Shown: one piece after another, positions 44,735-53,830 of the stretch | Layout of the letters: each line of letters opens with the position of its first letter | How positions within the stretch are numbered: the stretch's first letter is position 1 | NCBI GenBank assembly: GCA_030431335.1 | Contig: JAUIJH010000004.1 | Coordinates: 1-64,000, forward strand | From: Alphaproteobacteria bacterium | GTDB taxonomy: Bacteria; Pseudomonadota; Alphaproteobacteria; Rhizobiales; Amorphaceae | Reading direction: 5' to 3' | DNA: 64,000 nucleotides | Notes under the pieces: generated by a model | What the model saw: the letters and a program-made list of their open reading frames with translations, nothing else | What the model was told of the DNA's origin: nothing | The model's database searches: none | Made by a program: the position numbers and the translations under genes

Positions 44735-45168
44735 GCCTCGCCGAGCGCGCCGCCACCGACGTCGTCGTGCTGCACGACCTGTTCGTGGCCATGTTCGCCG
44801 GCCGCGCCGGGGCCGGCGCGCTGGCCGATGCCATGAGCCGCATGGCGCCCGACTTCGTCCGCATCGGGCCGGAGGGCGAGGTGCAGGACCGCGCCGCCGT
44901 GGAGGCGATGCTGGCCGCGGCCGTCGGCAACGTGTCGGCGGAATTTGCCATTCGCATCACCATCGAGGAGGCGCGGGCGCTGACGCCGGGCGCCGCGATG
45001 GTGCGCTATCGCGAAGACCAGACGGGCCGGGGCGGGGCTTCCACCTCGCGCCGCTCGACGGCCGTCTTCGTCGACACCGACGCGGGGCTGCGCTGGAGCG
45101 CCCTGCACGAAACCTGGATCGGCGCGGCCGACCGTGGCGCGACAACGAGAGGAGAGGCTGACACATGA
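44731..45168 (+). CDS. NTF2-like / DUF4440-type small protein
   Basis: 145 residues. Pattern of an NTF2-like fold: an N-terminal helix with DLFVAMFAGRAG, then MAPDFVRIGPEGEVQDRAAVEAML, and strands ending RSTAVFVDTDAGLRWSALHETWI. No catalytic residues can be assigned. It sits between the aldo/keto reductase and the binding-protein gene, overlapping both by four bases. It may be an enzyme or binding protein in the same pathway; its function is unknown. Confidence 0.6.
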   Translation: MSLAERAATDVVVLHDLFVAMFAGRAGAGALADAMSRMAPDFVRIGPEGEVQDRAAVEAMLAAAVGNVSAEFAIRITIEEARALTPGAAMVRYREDQTGRGGASTSRRSTAVFVDTDAGLRWSALHETWIGAADRGATTRGEADT

Positions 45169-46451
45169 CTGCCATCAGAACCGCCCGTGCGCTCGCCGCA
45201 CGCACGGCTGCAACCACACTGATCGCCCTCGGCACCATCGCCGGGGCCTCCGCCGCCGACTGCCCCATCGAGATCGGCATGGTGATGGAGCTGACCGGCC
45301 CGGCCGGCCAATACGGCCAGGCCGGCGCCAAGTCGGTCGAGATGGCGTTTCGCGACCTCAACGAGGCCGGCGGCGTGCTGGGCTGCGACCTCGTCGCCGA
45401 CACGCGCGACAGCCAGAGCCAGGGCACCGTGGCGGTGGACCAGGCCAACCAGCTCGTCAACGTGAAGAAGGTGCCGGTGGTGATCGGCGGCATCATCTCC
45501 TCGGTCTCGCTGCCGATCCTCACCTCGGTGACGGCGCCGGCGGGCGTGGTGCAGGTCTCGCCCGCCTCCTCCTCGCCCTCGCTGACGGCGATGGGCCGCG
45601 AGGGCAAGACCGGCGGCTACTTCTTCCGCACCATCACCTCCGACGCGCTCCAGGGCACGGCGGCCGCCAAGTACGCGATGGACCAGGGGCTGACCAAGCT
45701 CGCCATCATCAACGTCAACAACGATTTCGGCGTGAACATGGTGAAGGAGTTCTCCAGCGCGTACGAGGCGCTGGGCGGCGAAATCACCTCGGTGACGCCC
45801 TACAACGAGCGCCAGGCGAGCTACCAGTCCGAGGTGACGGCGGCGCTGGAGGGCGACCCCGAGGCGCTCTACCTCATGTCCTACCCCGTCGACGGCGCCA
45901 CTATCGCGCGTGCCTGGATCAGCCAGGGCGGCCCGCAGAAATTCCTGCTCAACGACGGCATGAACTCGACCGACTTCATCGAGGCCGTGGGCGCGAAATA
46001 TCTGGAGGAGGCGTACGGCACCTCGTCCGGCACCACCGAGACGGCGTCGACCAAGTATTTCTACGAGAACTACGGGGCCATGTCGGGCGGCATCGACCCG
46101 TCCGCGCCGGCGGCCGACCGCTCGTACGATGCGGGCGCCATCGTCGGCCTCGCCATCGCCAAGGCGGGCGAGGTCGATTCGGCGGCGATCCGCGACGCGA
46201 TCCCGGCCGTCGTCGACCCCGCGGGCGAGCCGATCTACGCCGGCCCGGAGGAGTTCAAGAAGGCGCTCGGCCTGATCGCCGAGGGCAAGCCGATCAAGTA
46301 CGAGGGCGTGATCGGCCCGGTCGAGTTCGACCAGTACGGCGATATTTCCGGCCCGTTCCGGCTGTGGAAGATCGCCGGGGGCGAGGTGACCACGGTGGGC
46401 CAGATGAGCGCCGAGGACGTCGCCGCGATCAAGGCCGGCATGGCCAAATAG
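45165..46451 (+). CDS. Liv-type ABC transporter substrate-binding protein
   Basis: 428 residues. The signal peptide ends near GTIAGASAA. The mature start CPIEIGMVMELTGPAGQYGQAG is typical of type-I periplasmic LivK/urea-type binding proteins, as is VVIGGIISSVSLPILTSVTAPAGV (key part VIGGIISSVS). It is the only binding protein here and must serve the LivGFHM system across the divergent promoter. It ends the gntR operon at a strong terminator. Confidence 0.9.
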   Translation: MTAIRTARALAARTAATTLIALGTIAGASAADCPIEIGMVMELTGPAGQYGQAGAKSVEMAFRDLNEAGGVLGCDLVADTRDSQSQGTVAVDQANQLVNVKKVPVVIGGIISSVSLPILTSVTAPAGVVQVSPASSSPSLTAMGREGKTGGYFFRTITSDALQGTAAAKYAMDQGLTKLAIINVNNDFGVNMVKEFSSAYEALGGEITSVTPYNERQASYQSEVTAALEGDPEALYLMSYPVDGATIARAWISQGGPQKFLLNDGMNSTDFIEAVGAKYLEEAYGTSSGTTETASTKYFYENYGAMSGGIDPSAPAADRSYDAGAIVGLAIAKAGEVDSAAIRDAIPAVVDPAGEPIYAGPEEFKKALGLIAEGKPIKYEGVIGPVEFDQYGDISGPFRLWKIAGGEVTTVGQMSAEDVAAIKAGMAK

Positions 46452-46457
46452 GCGGCG

Positions 46458-46494
46458 GGGCAGCCGGCGCGCCCGGCTGCCCGCCAGTTTTTTT
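46458..46494 (+). terminator. Intrinsic terminator after the Liv binding-protein gene
   Basis: GGGCAGCCGG (46458-46467) and CCGGCTGCCC (46473-46482): perfect 10-bp stem, 5-base loop, then GCCAG and seven T (46488-46494). It ends the gntR-to-binding-protein operon. The stop of the converging gene begins at its last T. Confidence 0.92.
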
Positions 46495-47447
46495 CAGATA
46501 TCCAGCTCGCGGCCGGTCCCGAGCCGAGCCGCTTCGTGGCGGACGGCGTTGGCCGCGTAGAGGTCGAGCAGCCCCATCCCCTGGGATTCGAAGATCGTGA
46601 TGTCTTCGCGGGTCGCGCGGCCGGGGTGGCGGCCGGTGAGGACGTGGCCGAGCTCGGGCAGCGTGTGCCAGTCGATCAGGCCGGCATCGGCGGCGGGCAG
46701 GAGATCGCCGCACTCGCGCTGCGCCACGGGGATGGAATCGACCACGATCAGCGCGGCACGGCGGATCGCCGTCATGTCGATCTCGCGCCGGCTGAGCGCG
46801 TTGGAGCCGACGGCGTTGACGTGCTGGCCGGGCTCCAGCAGCGCGCCGTCGAACAGCGGCGTCGGCGAGCGGGTGACGATGTTGACGATGTCGGCGCCGG
46901 CGAGCGCGGCCTGCGGGCTGTCGGCGATGGTCGCCTCCAGGCCGGTGGCCTCGCGCACCGCCGCCTGGAACTGGGCGAGGCGTTCGGGCGAGCGGCCGAC
47001 GACGCGCACCTGCGCGATGTCGCGCACGGCGGCGACGTTGCGCAGCTGCGTCACGGCGTGGCGGCCGGAGCCGAAGCAGGCGAGGACGGCCGCGTCGGGC
47101 CGCGACAGGGCGCGCGTGGCGACGGCGGTCGCGGCGCCCGTGCGGCGGATGCCGAGCTCGTCCGCCTCGATCAGCGCCAGGAGGCGGCCGGTGGACAGCT
47201 CGATGAGATGGACCAGGAACGTCCGCGCGCTCTTGCCGGGGAAGTACATCTTGAAGCCGATGAGATCGAGCCGCTCCGACGCCGCCTGCAGGACGTGGAG
47301 CGTCCCGTCCGGCATCTGGGTGCGCTGACGGGCCGTGTCGCGGGCGATCCCGTCGGCATGGTCGCGGAACGCCTCGTCGACGGCCGCGATGGCCGCCTCC
47401 AGCGGCAGCAGGCGGGCGACATCGGCTTCGGTGAGGTGGAGAACCAT
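46494..47447 (-). CDS. Ornithine cyclodeaminase / mu-crystallin family protein
   Basis: 317 residues. FGSGRHAVTQLRNVAAVRDI (NAD-binding start FGSGRHA), FKMYFPG, VHLIELSTGRLLALIEAD and VGSNALSRREID match the family. Members reduce cyclic or linear imines (ketimine reductase, alanine or iminosuccinate dehydrogenase) or cyclise ornithine. It is the last gene of the leftward iclR operon, seven bases after a CaiB gene, so an imine or amino-acid step in the same pathway is plausible. Confidence 0.85.
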   Translation of the reverse strand: MVLHLTEADVARLLPLEAAIAAVDEAFRDHADGIARDTARQRTQMPDGTLHVLQAASERLDLIGFKMYFPGKSARTFLVHLIELSTGRLLALIEADELGIRRTGAATAVATRALSRPDAAVLACFGSGRHAVTQLRNVAAVRDIAQVRVVGRSPERLAQFQAAVREATGLEATIADSPQAALAGADIVNIVTRSPTPLFDGALLEPGQHVNAVGSNALSRREIDMTAIRRAALIVVDSIPVAQRECGDLLPAADAGLIDWHTLPELGHVLTGRHPGRATREDITIFESQGMGLLDLYAANAVRHEAARLGTGRELDI

Positions 47448-47454
47448 CGGCGGC

Positions 47455-48660
47455 CTACTTCAAAACGTCGGCGGCGGCGAGCGCTTCGATGCGCGTGTCG
47501 TCGAGCCCGAGGACGTCGCGGCAGATCTCGGCCGTGTGCTCGCCGATGAGGGGCGAGGCGGCGTGCGGTCCGATGCTGGCGCGGGTGAAACGGAAGGGCA
47601 GGGCATTGAACGTCACCTCGCCCATGACCTTGTGCGGCAGGCGGCGCCAGTGGCCGAGATGGGCGAGCTGCGGGTCGTCCAGCAGCACGTCCTTGGCCGT
47701 CTGCACCACGCCGGCCGCGACGCCGAGGGCCTGGAGCTCGGCCATCAACGCGCCGGCGTCGCGCTCGGCCACGGCCGCGGCGATGGCGTCGTCGAGCGCG
47801 TCCTCGTCCGACTTGCGGCCGGCGAACGTCGCCCATTCGGGGCGGGCGAGGCCGAGGACGCCGGCGAGGGCAGCCCATTCGGCATCGCCGGGGACCGAGA
47901 TGGCGATCCACCGGTCGTGGCCGCGGCAGCGATAGACGTTGTGCGGGGCGGCGGCGGGGTCGCGGTTGCCGGCGGGCTCGGTCGCGATGCCGTTCGCGGC
48001 CTGCCGCATGATGGCGGGGGCGAGCATCGCGATCATCGGCTCGGTCTGCGCCATGTCGATGCGCTGGCCGCGGCCGGTGCGGCGGCGGTGGCGCAGTGCC
48101 GCGAGCAGGGCGAACGCCGCGTGGCCCGGGTTGGGGATGTGGTCGGGATAGTTGGTGCCGGTGCCGGCGGGCTCGCGGCCGGGCAGGCCGCTCAACGCGT
48201 GCAGGCCCGTCAGCGCGCCGATGGTGAGGCCGTAGCCGACCGTCTTCGCCTCCGGCCCCTCGCTGCCGTGGGTCGACATCGCGATGAAGATGAGATCCTC
48301 GCGCCCCTGCCGCAGCGTGTCGTAGCCGAGGCCGAGCTTTTCCATCGTGCCGGGGGTGAAGTTGTTGGCGACGATGTCGCAGCAGGCGATCAGCTTGCGG
48401 GCGAGGGCGACGCCATCGGCCGTCTTGAGGTTCAGCGTGATGCTGCGTTTGGAGGAGTTGCGGTCGGCGAAGTAGCCGGAGTTGTCGATGCCGCGCTTGC
48501 CGTCCTTGAAGGGGGCGCTGAGGCGAAGGCTGTCGGGGTGGATCGAGCTCTCGATCTTGATGACGTCGGCGCCGAGGTCGGCGAGCATCTTGGTCGTATA
48601 GGAGCCGGCGCCGATCCAGGTGAAGTCGGCGATGCGGATGCCGTCGAGGGGGCCGCTCAT
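47455..48660 (-). CDS. CaiB/BaiF CoA-transferase (B)
   Basis: 401 residues. GIRIADFTWIGAGSYTTKMLADLGADVIK is the nucleotide-like CoA-binding start (key part LADLGADVIKIE), and GRGQRIDMAQTE carries the family III catalytic Asp that forms the acyl-enzyme anhydride. It transfers CoA between carboxylates without ATP. It overlaps the previous CaiB gene by four bases. The two are only distantly alike, so two acids or a heteromer are possible. Confidence 0.9.
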   Translation of the reverse strand: MSGPLDGIRIADFTWIGAGSYTTKMLADLGADVIKIESSIHPDSLRLSAPFKDGKRGIDNSGYFADRNSSKRSITLNLKTADGVALARKLIACCDIVANNFTPGTMEKLGLGYDTLRQGREDLIFIAMSTHGSEGPEAKTVGYGLTIGALTGLHALSGLPGREPAGTGTNYPDHIPNPGHAAFALLAALRHRRRTGRGQRIDMAQTEPMIAMLAPAIMRQAANGIATEPAGNRDPAAAPHNVYRCRGHDRWIAISVPGDAEWAALAGVLGLARPEWATFAGRKSDEDALDDAIAAAVAERDAGALMAELQALGVAAGVVQTAKDVLLDDPQLAHLGHWRRLPHKVMGEVTFNALPFRFTRASIGPHAASPLIGEHTAEICRDVLGLDDTRIEALAAADVLK

Positions 48661-49886
48661 CGTGCTGCGCTCCGTGCGGCGCGCGGTTCGTCGGCGCCCC
48701 ATGCGGGATCGGCGAGGATTGCGGCGGTGTGCTCGCCGAGGCGCGGGGCGGGGCGCGCCATGCGCCAGGGCGTCTCGGACAGCATGTAGGGCGCGCCGGG
48801 CATGGCGACCGTGCGGCCGTCGACGCTGCCGGGGACGAAGAAGCCGCGATAGGCGAGCTGCGGCGAGTCGAGGATTTCCGCCGGCGTCGCGACGGGGGCG
48901 AGCGGGATCTTGCGCACGCGGCCGGCGGCGTAGAGCTCGGCCTTGGTGCGCGCCATGGCGTAGCGGCCGAAGATGTCGAGGAATGTCGCCTTGGCGGCGG
49001 GGGTCTTGAGGAACGCGGCGTCGAGCCATTCGGGCGCGGCGAAGGTGGCGCTACCGGGCACGGCCTCGTCGGCCATCCACTCCACGAAGCGGAGCCAGAA
49101 GCGGTTGGCGCCGATGCCGCCGGCCAGGAGCACGATGTGGCCGTCGCGGCAGGCGAAGACGCCGGCGCCGGCCTGGCGCTGGTCGCCGCCGTAGCGGGTG
49201 CGCACGGTGCCTTCGAGCTCGGCGAACTGGACCGCGTTTTCGAGCGCCATCACCACGGCCTCCTGCGCGGAGACGTCGATGCGGTCGCCCTGGCCTTTTG
49301 TCTCGGCGACGTGGATCGCGGCCATCGAGGCGACGGCAGCGAAGAGGCTCGCCGCCTGGTAGGCCTGCTCGCCGTATGCGGCGACGGGCAGGTCGTCCTT
49401 GTAGCCGCCGAGATAGAGGAGGCCGCCGAGGGCGAGGAGGGTCAGGTCGTCGGCCGCATAGTGCGCGAACGGCCCGGTCTGCCCGAACGGCGTGATCGAG
49501 GTGCGCACCAGCGCCGGGTTGGCGGCCCACAGCGCCGCGTCGTCGAAGCCGAGGCGCTCCAGCGTGCCGGGCGCGAAGCTTTCCACCAGAAGGTCGGCGC
49601 GGGCGGCGAGGCGGGCGAGGGCGGCGCGGCCCTCCGCCTCGCCGAGGTCGAGGACGATCCCGCGCTTGCCCGCGTTCATGTAGGCGAAGGCGAAGCCGCG
49701 GTCGGGGCCGGCGGTCTCGCCCAGGAACGGGCCGCGGCGGCGGCTCGCGATGCCTTCGGGCGGCTCGACCAGAACCACGTCGGCGCCGAGGTCGGCGAAC
49801 AGCTTGCCGCAATAGTTGCCGAGCTCGCCGGTGAGGTCGAGCACCTTGAGGCCGGCGAGGGCGCCCGGCGCAACCGGCTCAGTCAT
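48657..49886 (-). CDS. CaiB/BaiF CoA-transferase (A)
   Basis: 409 residues. LKVLDLTGELGNYCGKLFADLGADVVLVEPP at the start (key part LFADLGADVVLVEPP) and GDRIDVSAQEAVV with the catalytic Asp. It probably loads a carboxylate with CoA for the pathway. Its start overlaps the DUF35 gene by eight bases and its end overlaps CaiB (B) by four. Confidence 0.9.
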   Translation of the reverse strand: MTEPVAPGALAGLKVLDLTGELGNYCGKLFADLGADVVLVEPPEGIASRRRGPFLGETAGPDRGFAFAYMNAGKRGIVLDLGEAEGRAALARLAARADLLVESFAPGTLERLGFDDAALWAANPALVRTSITPFGQTGPFAHYAADDLTLLALGGLLYLGGYKDDLPVAAYGEQAYQAASLFAAVASMAAIHVAETKGQGDRIDVSAQEAVVMALENAVQFAELEGTVRTRYGGDQRQAGAGVFACRDGHIVLLAGGIGANRFWLRFVEWMADEAVPGSATFAAPEWLDAAFLKTPAAKATFLDIFGRYAMARTKAELYAAGRVRKIPLAPVATPAEILDSPQLAYRGFFVPGSVDGRTVAMPGAPYMLSETPWRMARPAPRLGEHTAAILADPAWGADEPRAARSAAR

Positions 49887-50289
49887 CGGCCGGCCGAAAG
49901 CGGGGGATCGCGATCTCGTCGTTCACCGGGTCGAAAACCACCGCGACGCGCTGGCCGACGGCGACCTCGGAGGGCGGCACGCCGACGACGTTGGAGACCA
50001 TGCGCGGCCCCTCGTCGAGCTGGACGATGGAGACGTTGTAGGGGACCTCGCCCTTGTAGGCGGGGTGGTAGACCTGGTGGAAGACGATGCTGGAGAACAC
50101 CGTCCCGCGGCCCGACAGCGCGGTCCAGCCGTAGGTCTCCGACAGGCACTTCGGGCAGACATGGCTGATCGGGTAGCGGATGTGGTGGCAGTCGCCGCAC
50201 TCCTGCATGGCGAGGGTGCCGGCGCGGGCCGCGTGCCAGAAGGGCGTGTTGAGCTCGCCGAGCTCGGGAAGCGGCTTCTCGGAGGCCAT
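49879..50289 (-). CDS. Zn-ribbon/OB-fold DUF35 protein
   Basis: 136 residues. A rubredoxin-like zinc ribbon with Cys31, 34, 45 and 48 (QECGDCHH, HVCPKC) precedes an OB-fold (VFSSIVFHQVYHPAY...). DUF35 proteins act as acyl-CoA-binding partners of thiolase-like enzymes, for example the ChsH2 domain with the aldolase Ltp2. The neighbouring thiolase-like gene, 21 bases upstream in the same operon, is its obvious partner. Confidence 0.88.
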   Translation of the reverse strand: MASEKPLPELGELNTPFWHAARAGTLAMQECGDCHHIRYPISHVCPKCLSETYGWTALSGRGTVFSSIVFHQVYHPAYKGEVPYNVSIVQLDEGPRMVSNVVGVPPSEVAVGQRVAVVFDPVNDEIAIPRFRPADD

Positions 50290-50310
50290 GGGGACGCTCT
50301 TTCTTTTCTG

Positions 50311-51456
50311 TCAGGCGGGGTGGAGGAGCATGGCGTTGGCGCAGTTGAGCGTCATGCCGCGGCCGGTGACGAGGCAGACCTCGGCCCCCTCGACCTGGCG
50401 TTCGCCGCAGGCGCCGCGCATCTGGCGCACGCCCTCCACCACGTGGAGCCAGCCCTCCATGTAGGATTCGGACAGGTTGCCGCCGGCCGTGTTGACCGGC
50501 AATTCGCCGCCGAGCTGGATACGCCCGCCTTCCACGAACGGCCCCGCCTCGCCGAGGCCGCAGAAGCCCGCGTGCTCGAGCCACAGGAGGACGCTCATGG
50601 TGAAGTTGTCGTAGAGCTGGGCGACGTCGACGTCCTTGGGGCCGAGGCCGGCCATGGCGAAGGCGCGGTCGAGCGCGTCCTTCTGGTGCGGCACGTACCA
50701 CCAGTCCTCGCGGCCGAGGTTCTGGGTGGTGTAGCCCTGGCCCATGCCGGCGATCAGCACGGGGCGCTGCTTGAGATCCTTGGCGCGCTCGGCGGCGGTG
50801 AGGATGACGCAGACGCCGCCGTCGGAGATCAGGCAGCAATCGAGGAGGTGGAACGGCTCCACGATCATCCGCGAGGCCTGGTGGTCCTCGATGGTGATCG
50901 GCTCGCGCATCACCGCGGAGGGGTTCATGGAGGCGTGGCGGCGGCAGGCGACGGCGACCTCGCCGAGCTGCCGGCTCGTGGTGCCGTAGAGCGCCATGTG
51001 GCGGCTGGCGGCGACGGCCGAGTTGGCGGCGGCGGCGAACATGCCCCAGATGCCCCACGAATCGGTGCCGCCCGAGGCGCGCGAGAAGCGCGAGCCGCCG
51101 GTCTTCGCCGCATCGCCGAAGACGCAGGCGACGTTGGTGGCGAGGCCGCAGGCGATGGCCATCGCGCCCATCTGGATGAGGGCGCCCGCGGTCCCGCCCC
51201 CCATGGTCATGGAGCCGGTGTAGGCGGGGTCGATGCCCAGCGTCTCGCCCATGCGCAGATAGTTGAGCGAGCCTTCGGGCGAAGCGCTGCCCGGCATCGT
51301 CAAAAGGCCGTCGATCTCGCTCTTGTCGAGGCCGCAATCATCCAGCGCGCGCTTGAAGGCGGTGGTGGCCAGCGTGAGGCTCGTGGAGCCGGGCAGACGG
51401 CCCTGCTCGGAGGCGCCGACGCCGACGATGGCGATGCGGTCGGTCAGAAATGCCAA
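50311..51456 (-). CDS. Thiolase-like protein without nucleophilic Cys (probable Ltp2-type retro-aldolase)
   Basis: 381 residues, TTG start at 51456 with AGGAG nine bases upstream. The overall thiolase fold is clear (RIAIVGVGASEQG; DVDVAQLYDNFT). Where thiolases have the nucleophile (CxSG), residues 82-91 read SMTMGGGTAG with no Cys, and the C-terminal GHP motif is replaced by NTAGGNLSESYMEGW. This matches thiolase-like acyl-CoA aldolases such as Ltp2, which cleave beta-hydroxyacyl-CoA esters by retro-aldol reaction with a DUF35 partner. The adjacent DUF35 gene supports this. The actual acyl substrate is unknown. Confidence 0.82.
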   Translation of the reverse strand: MAFLTDRIAIVGVGASEQGRLPGSTSLTLATTAFKRALDDCGLDKSEIDGLLTMPGSASPEGSLNYLRMGETLGIDPAYTGSMTMGGGTAGALIQMGAMAIACGLATNVACVFGDAAKTGGSRFSRASGGTDSWGIWGMFAAAANSAVAASRHMALYGTTSRQLGEVAVACRRHASMNPSAVMREPITIEDHQASRMIVEPFHLLDCCLISDGGVCVILTAAERAKDLKQRPVLIAGMGQGYTTQNLGREDWWYVPHQKDALDRAFAMAGLGPKDVDVAQLYDNFTMSVLLWLEHAGFCGLGEAGPFVEGGRIQLGGELPVNTAGGNLSESYMEGWLHVVEGVRQMRGACGERQVEGAEVCLVTGRGMTLNCANAMLLHPA

Positions 51457-51459
51457 CAG

Positions 51460-52254
51460 TCAGACTCCTGATAGTTCCGGCGGGGAGGCCTCGCTGCTCT
51501 GGCGATGGCCCGTCCAGCCGAGCAGCGAGGAGATGTGCTGCGCGCCTTCCAGCAGCACCTTGCGGTGCGCGTCGGCGTGCTCGTCGAAGCGATAGGACGG
51601 GCCGGTGACGGCGAGCGCATAGCGGGCATAGCCGGTGTGGTCGCGCACCGGCGCCGCGATCGCGCTCGCGCCCTGGACGCGCTCGCTGCTCGTGTAGGCG
51701 TAGCCGCTGCGGCGTGCCTCGCGCACCTGCTCGCGCAGCTTGTCGGGGTCGATCCCCTCCGCCTCGGCCGACAGCAGCAGCCGCTCGGTCAGGTCCTCGT
51801 CGGCGAAGGCGAGGAGAACCTTGCCGACCGCGCCGAGGTGGAGGGAGACGATCTCGCCCGGGTGGATGATGTTCTTGATCCGCAGCGGGCTTTCCAGGAC
51901 ATGGATCGCGATGCGGCTGATGCCGTCACGGACCGACAGGTCCACCGTTTCCTGCGTCGCCTCGCGGATGCGCTCCATGGTGGGGCGCACGAGATCGTGG
52001 ATGTCGAAGGTCGCCTGTGCCACCGCCGCGAGGCCCATGAACTTGTGCGACAGGCAATATTCCTGGTTGCCCGTCTGCAGGACGTAGCCGGTCTCCACCA
52101 GCGTCGCCAGCAGGCGGAACGTGGTCGTCTTGGGCAGTCCGATCCGCTCGGAGATCTTCTGCAGCGTGATGACGGGCGTGCGCTCGTCGAACGCCTCCAG
52201 AATATCGAAGGCGCGCCGCAGGACGCGGACGGACGTCTGACTGATGTCGCTCAT
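51460..52254 (-). CDS. IclR-family transcriptional regulator
   Basis: 264 residues. The N-terminal winged helix is ITLQKISERIGLPKTTTFRLL (recognition helix PKTTTFRLLATL, ~37-48). The C-terminal effector domain has LGAVGKVLLAFA and VQGASAIAAPVRDHTGY. It heads the leftward operon and is divergent from the MmgE/PrpD operon. Inverted repeats of TGGAACNNGTTCCA type before that operon and before the ABC transporter are likely its binding sites, so it probably controls the whole locus with a pathway intermediate as effector. Confidence 0.92.
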   Translation of the reverse strand: MSDISQTSVRVLRRAFDILEAFDERTPVITLQKISERIGLPKTTTFRLLATLVETGYVLQTGNQEYCLSHKFMGLAAVAQATFDIHDLVRPTMERIREATQETVDLSVRDGISRIAIHVLESPLRIKNIIHPGEIVSLHLGAVGKVLLAFADEDLTERLLLSAEAEGIDPDKLREQVREARRSGYAYTSSERVQGASAIAAPVRDHTGYARYALAVTGPSYRFDEHADAHRKVLLEGAQHISSLLGWTGHRQSSEASPPELSGV

Positions 52255-52306
52255 GGCAGGCGTTTCCTCTCAACCATCGATACAACGATCACCGTGTTCC
52301 GCCAAG

Positions 52307-52347
52307 TGAAACCTGTTCCAAAAATCCGCTTGACAGAATGAGTACCG
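52307..52347 (+). promoter_or_regulatory. IclR-type operator plus promoter before the MmgE/PrpD operon
   Basis: Operator TGAAACCTGTTCCA (52307-52320), 9 bp, then TTGACA (52330-52335) and a degenerate second operator CAGAATGAGTACCG (52334-52347) whose centre is 27 bp from the first. The same arrangement occurs at 59537-59577. The -10 is poor (GCACGC at 52353-52358), consistent with a promoter that needs activation. The 172-bp gap also contains a TGTTCC half site at 52294-52299, nearer iclR. Confidence 0.75.
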
Positions 52348-52426
52348 GGATCGCACGCTCATGTGAACCCCACAAGTGGTTGCGAATGCCGTCAACTGCG
52401 CAAGAGGGTCGCGACGAGGAAGCGTA

Positions 52427-53830
52427 ATGAGCGAGACTGGGCTGACAGCGGCGATCCTGCGCTTCGTTCGCGAGGCCGACACGGGTGCCGCGGGACCCGT
52501 GGTCGCCGAACGCGCGCTCCTTTGCGTGCTCGATACGGTGGGCTGCATCCTCGCCGGCAGCGCGAGCGAGCTGGAGGAGCCGCTCGGCGCGTTCCTCGCC
52601 TCGGAGGAGACGGCGCGCGGCCGCCACGTGGTGGCCGGCACGGCGGCCCGCCTCGCGCCCGAGCTCGCCGCGATGGTGAACGGCAGCTTCGGCCACGCGC
52701 TCGACTACGACGACACGCTCTCCATGATGCCCGCGCACCCGTCGACGGTGGTGCTGCCGGCGCTCTTCGCCGCCTCGGACGACGCCACGAGCGGCGCCGC
52801 GCTGCTCGACGCCTACATCGTCGGCATCGAGGTGGGCGCCAAGATCGGCCTCGGCATCTCCAACTCGCACTACCGGCGCGGCTTCCACGCGACGGGGACG
52901 CTGGCGATCTTCTCGGCCGTGGCGGCGCTCGCCCGGCTCCTGCGGCTCGACGAGGCGGTGGCCGCGCACGCCCTCGGCATCGCCGCCTCGATGGCGAGCG
53001 GCGTCCGCTGCAATTTCGGCACGATGACGAAGCCCTTCCACGCCGGCTGGGCGGCGCACAACGCGGTGATGGCCGTGCGCCTCGCCCGCTGCGGGATGAG
53101 CGCGCACACCGCTGCGCTGGAGGCGGAGGCGGGCTTCGTCGCCGCCTACGGCACCGAGCAGGCGGACATGCGCCGCACGGTCGAGGGGCTCGCCAACCCG
53201 TGGGTGTTCGAGCGGCCGGGCATCGCGCTCAAGAAATACCCCTGCATCTATGCGCTGCACCGGCCGATCGACGCCCTGATCGCGCTGCGGGCGAAATACG
53301 CGCTGACGCCGGAAAACACGGCGCTGATCGAGTGCCGCGTGGCGCCGGGAGTGTTCCGCCCGCTCCTCAAGCATCCGGCGCGCACCGGGCTGGAGGGCAA
53401 GTTCTCGATGGAGTACGTGCTCGCGGTCGCGGCGGTCGACGGCGTCTACGACCTCAACACCTTCACCGACGCGAATGTGGCGCGGCCCGAAATCGCGGCC
53501 GTGCTGCCCAAGGTGCGGGGCCTGGAGGACGAGCGCTGCATCGCCGAGGAGGCCGACCCCAAGGCGAAGAGCGCCGGCACGCTCGGCTTCGTCGAGGTGA
53601 CCGTGCGGCGCACCGACGGCGCCGGCGAGACGGTGCGCGTCGACAAGCCGACCGGCTCGCCCGAGAAGCCGCTCGGCATGGGCGACATCGCCGACAAATT
53701 CAGGGGCTGCGCGACGTTCGCCGGGTTATCGGTGCCGCAGGCCGACGGTCTCTTCGCCGCCTGGCGCGCGCTTTCGGCCGCGCCGTCGGTGCCGCCCCTC
53801 ATCGAAATGCTAGCGAAGGAACCGCGATGA
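52427..53830 (+). CDS. MmgE/PrpD-family protein (1)
   Basis: 467 residues from ATG 52427 (GAGGAAGC upstream); an in-frame start at 52376 lies in the leader. GSFGHALDYDDTLSMMPAHPS (key part ALDYDDTL) and KKYPCIYALHRPID are family landmarks. The family covers 2-methylcitrate dehydratase, cis-aconitate decarboxylase and iminodisuccinate epimerase, all acting on multi-carboxylates. This copy lacks the ETADHSLP segment of true PrpD and looks more like the epimerase/aconitate-decarboxylase branch. First gene of the rightward operon. Confidence 0.85.
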   Translation: MSETGLTAAILRFVREADTGAAGPVVAERALLCVLDTVGCILAGSASELEEPLGAFLASEETARGRHVVAGTAARLAPELAAMVNGSFGHALDYDDTLSMMPAHPSTVVLPALFAASDDATSGAALLDAYIVGIEVGAKIGLGISNSHYRRGFHATGTLAIFSAVAALARLLRLDEAVAAHALGIAASMASGVRCNFGTMTKPFHAGWAAHNAVMAVRLARCGMSAHTAALEAEAGFVAAYGTEQADMRRTVEGLANPWVFERPGIALKKYPCIYALHRPIDALIALRAKYALTPENTALIECRVAPGVFRPLLKHPARTGLEGKFSMEYVLAVAAVDGVYDLNTFTDANVARPEIAAVLPKVRGLEDERCIAEEADPKAKSAGTLGFVEVTVRRTDGAGETVRVDKPTGSPEKPLGMGDIADKFRGCATFAGLSVPQADGLFAAWRALSAAPSVPPLIEMLAKEPR

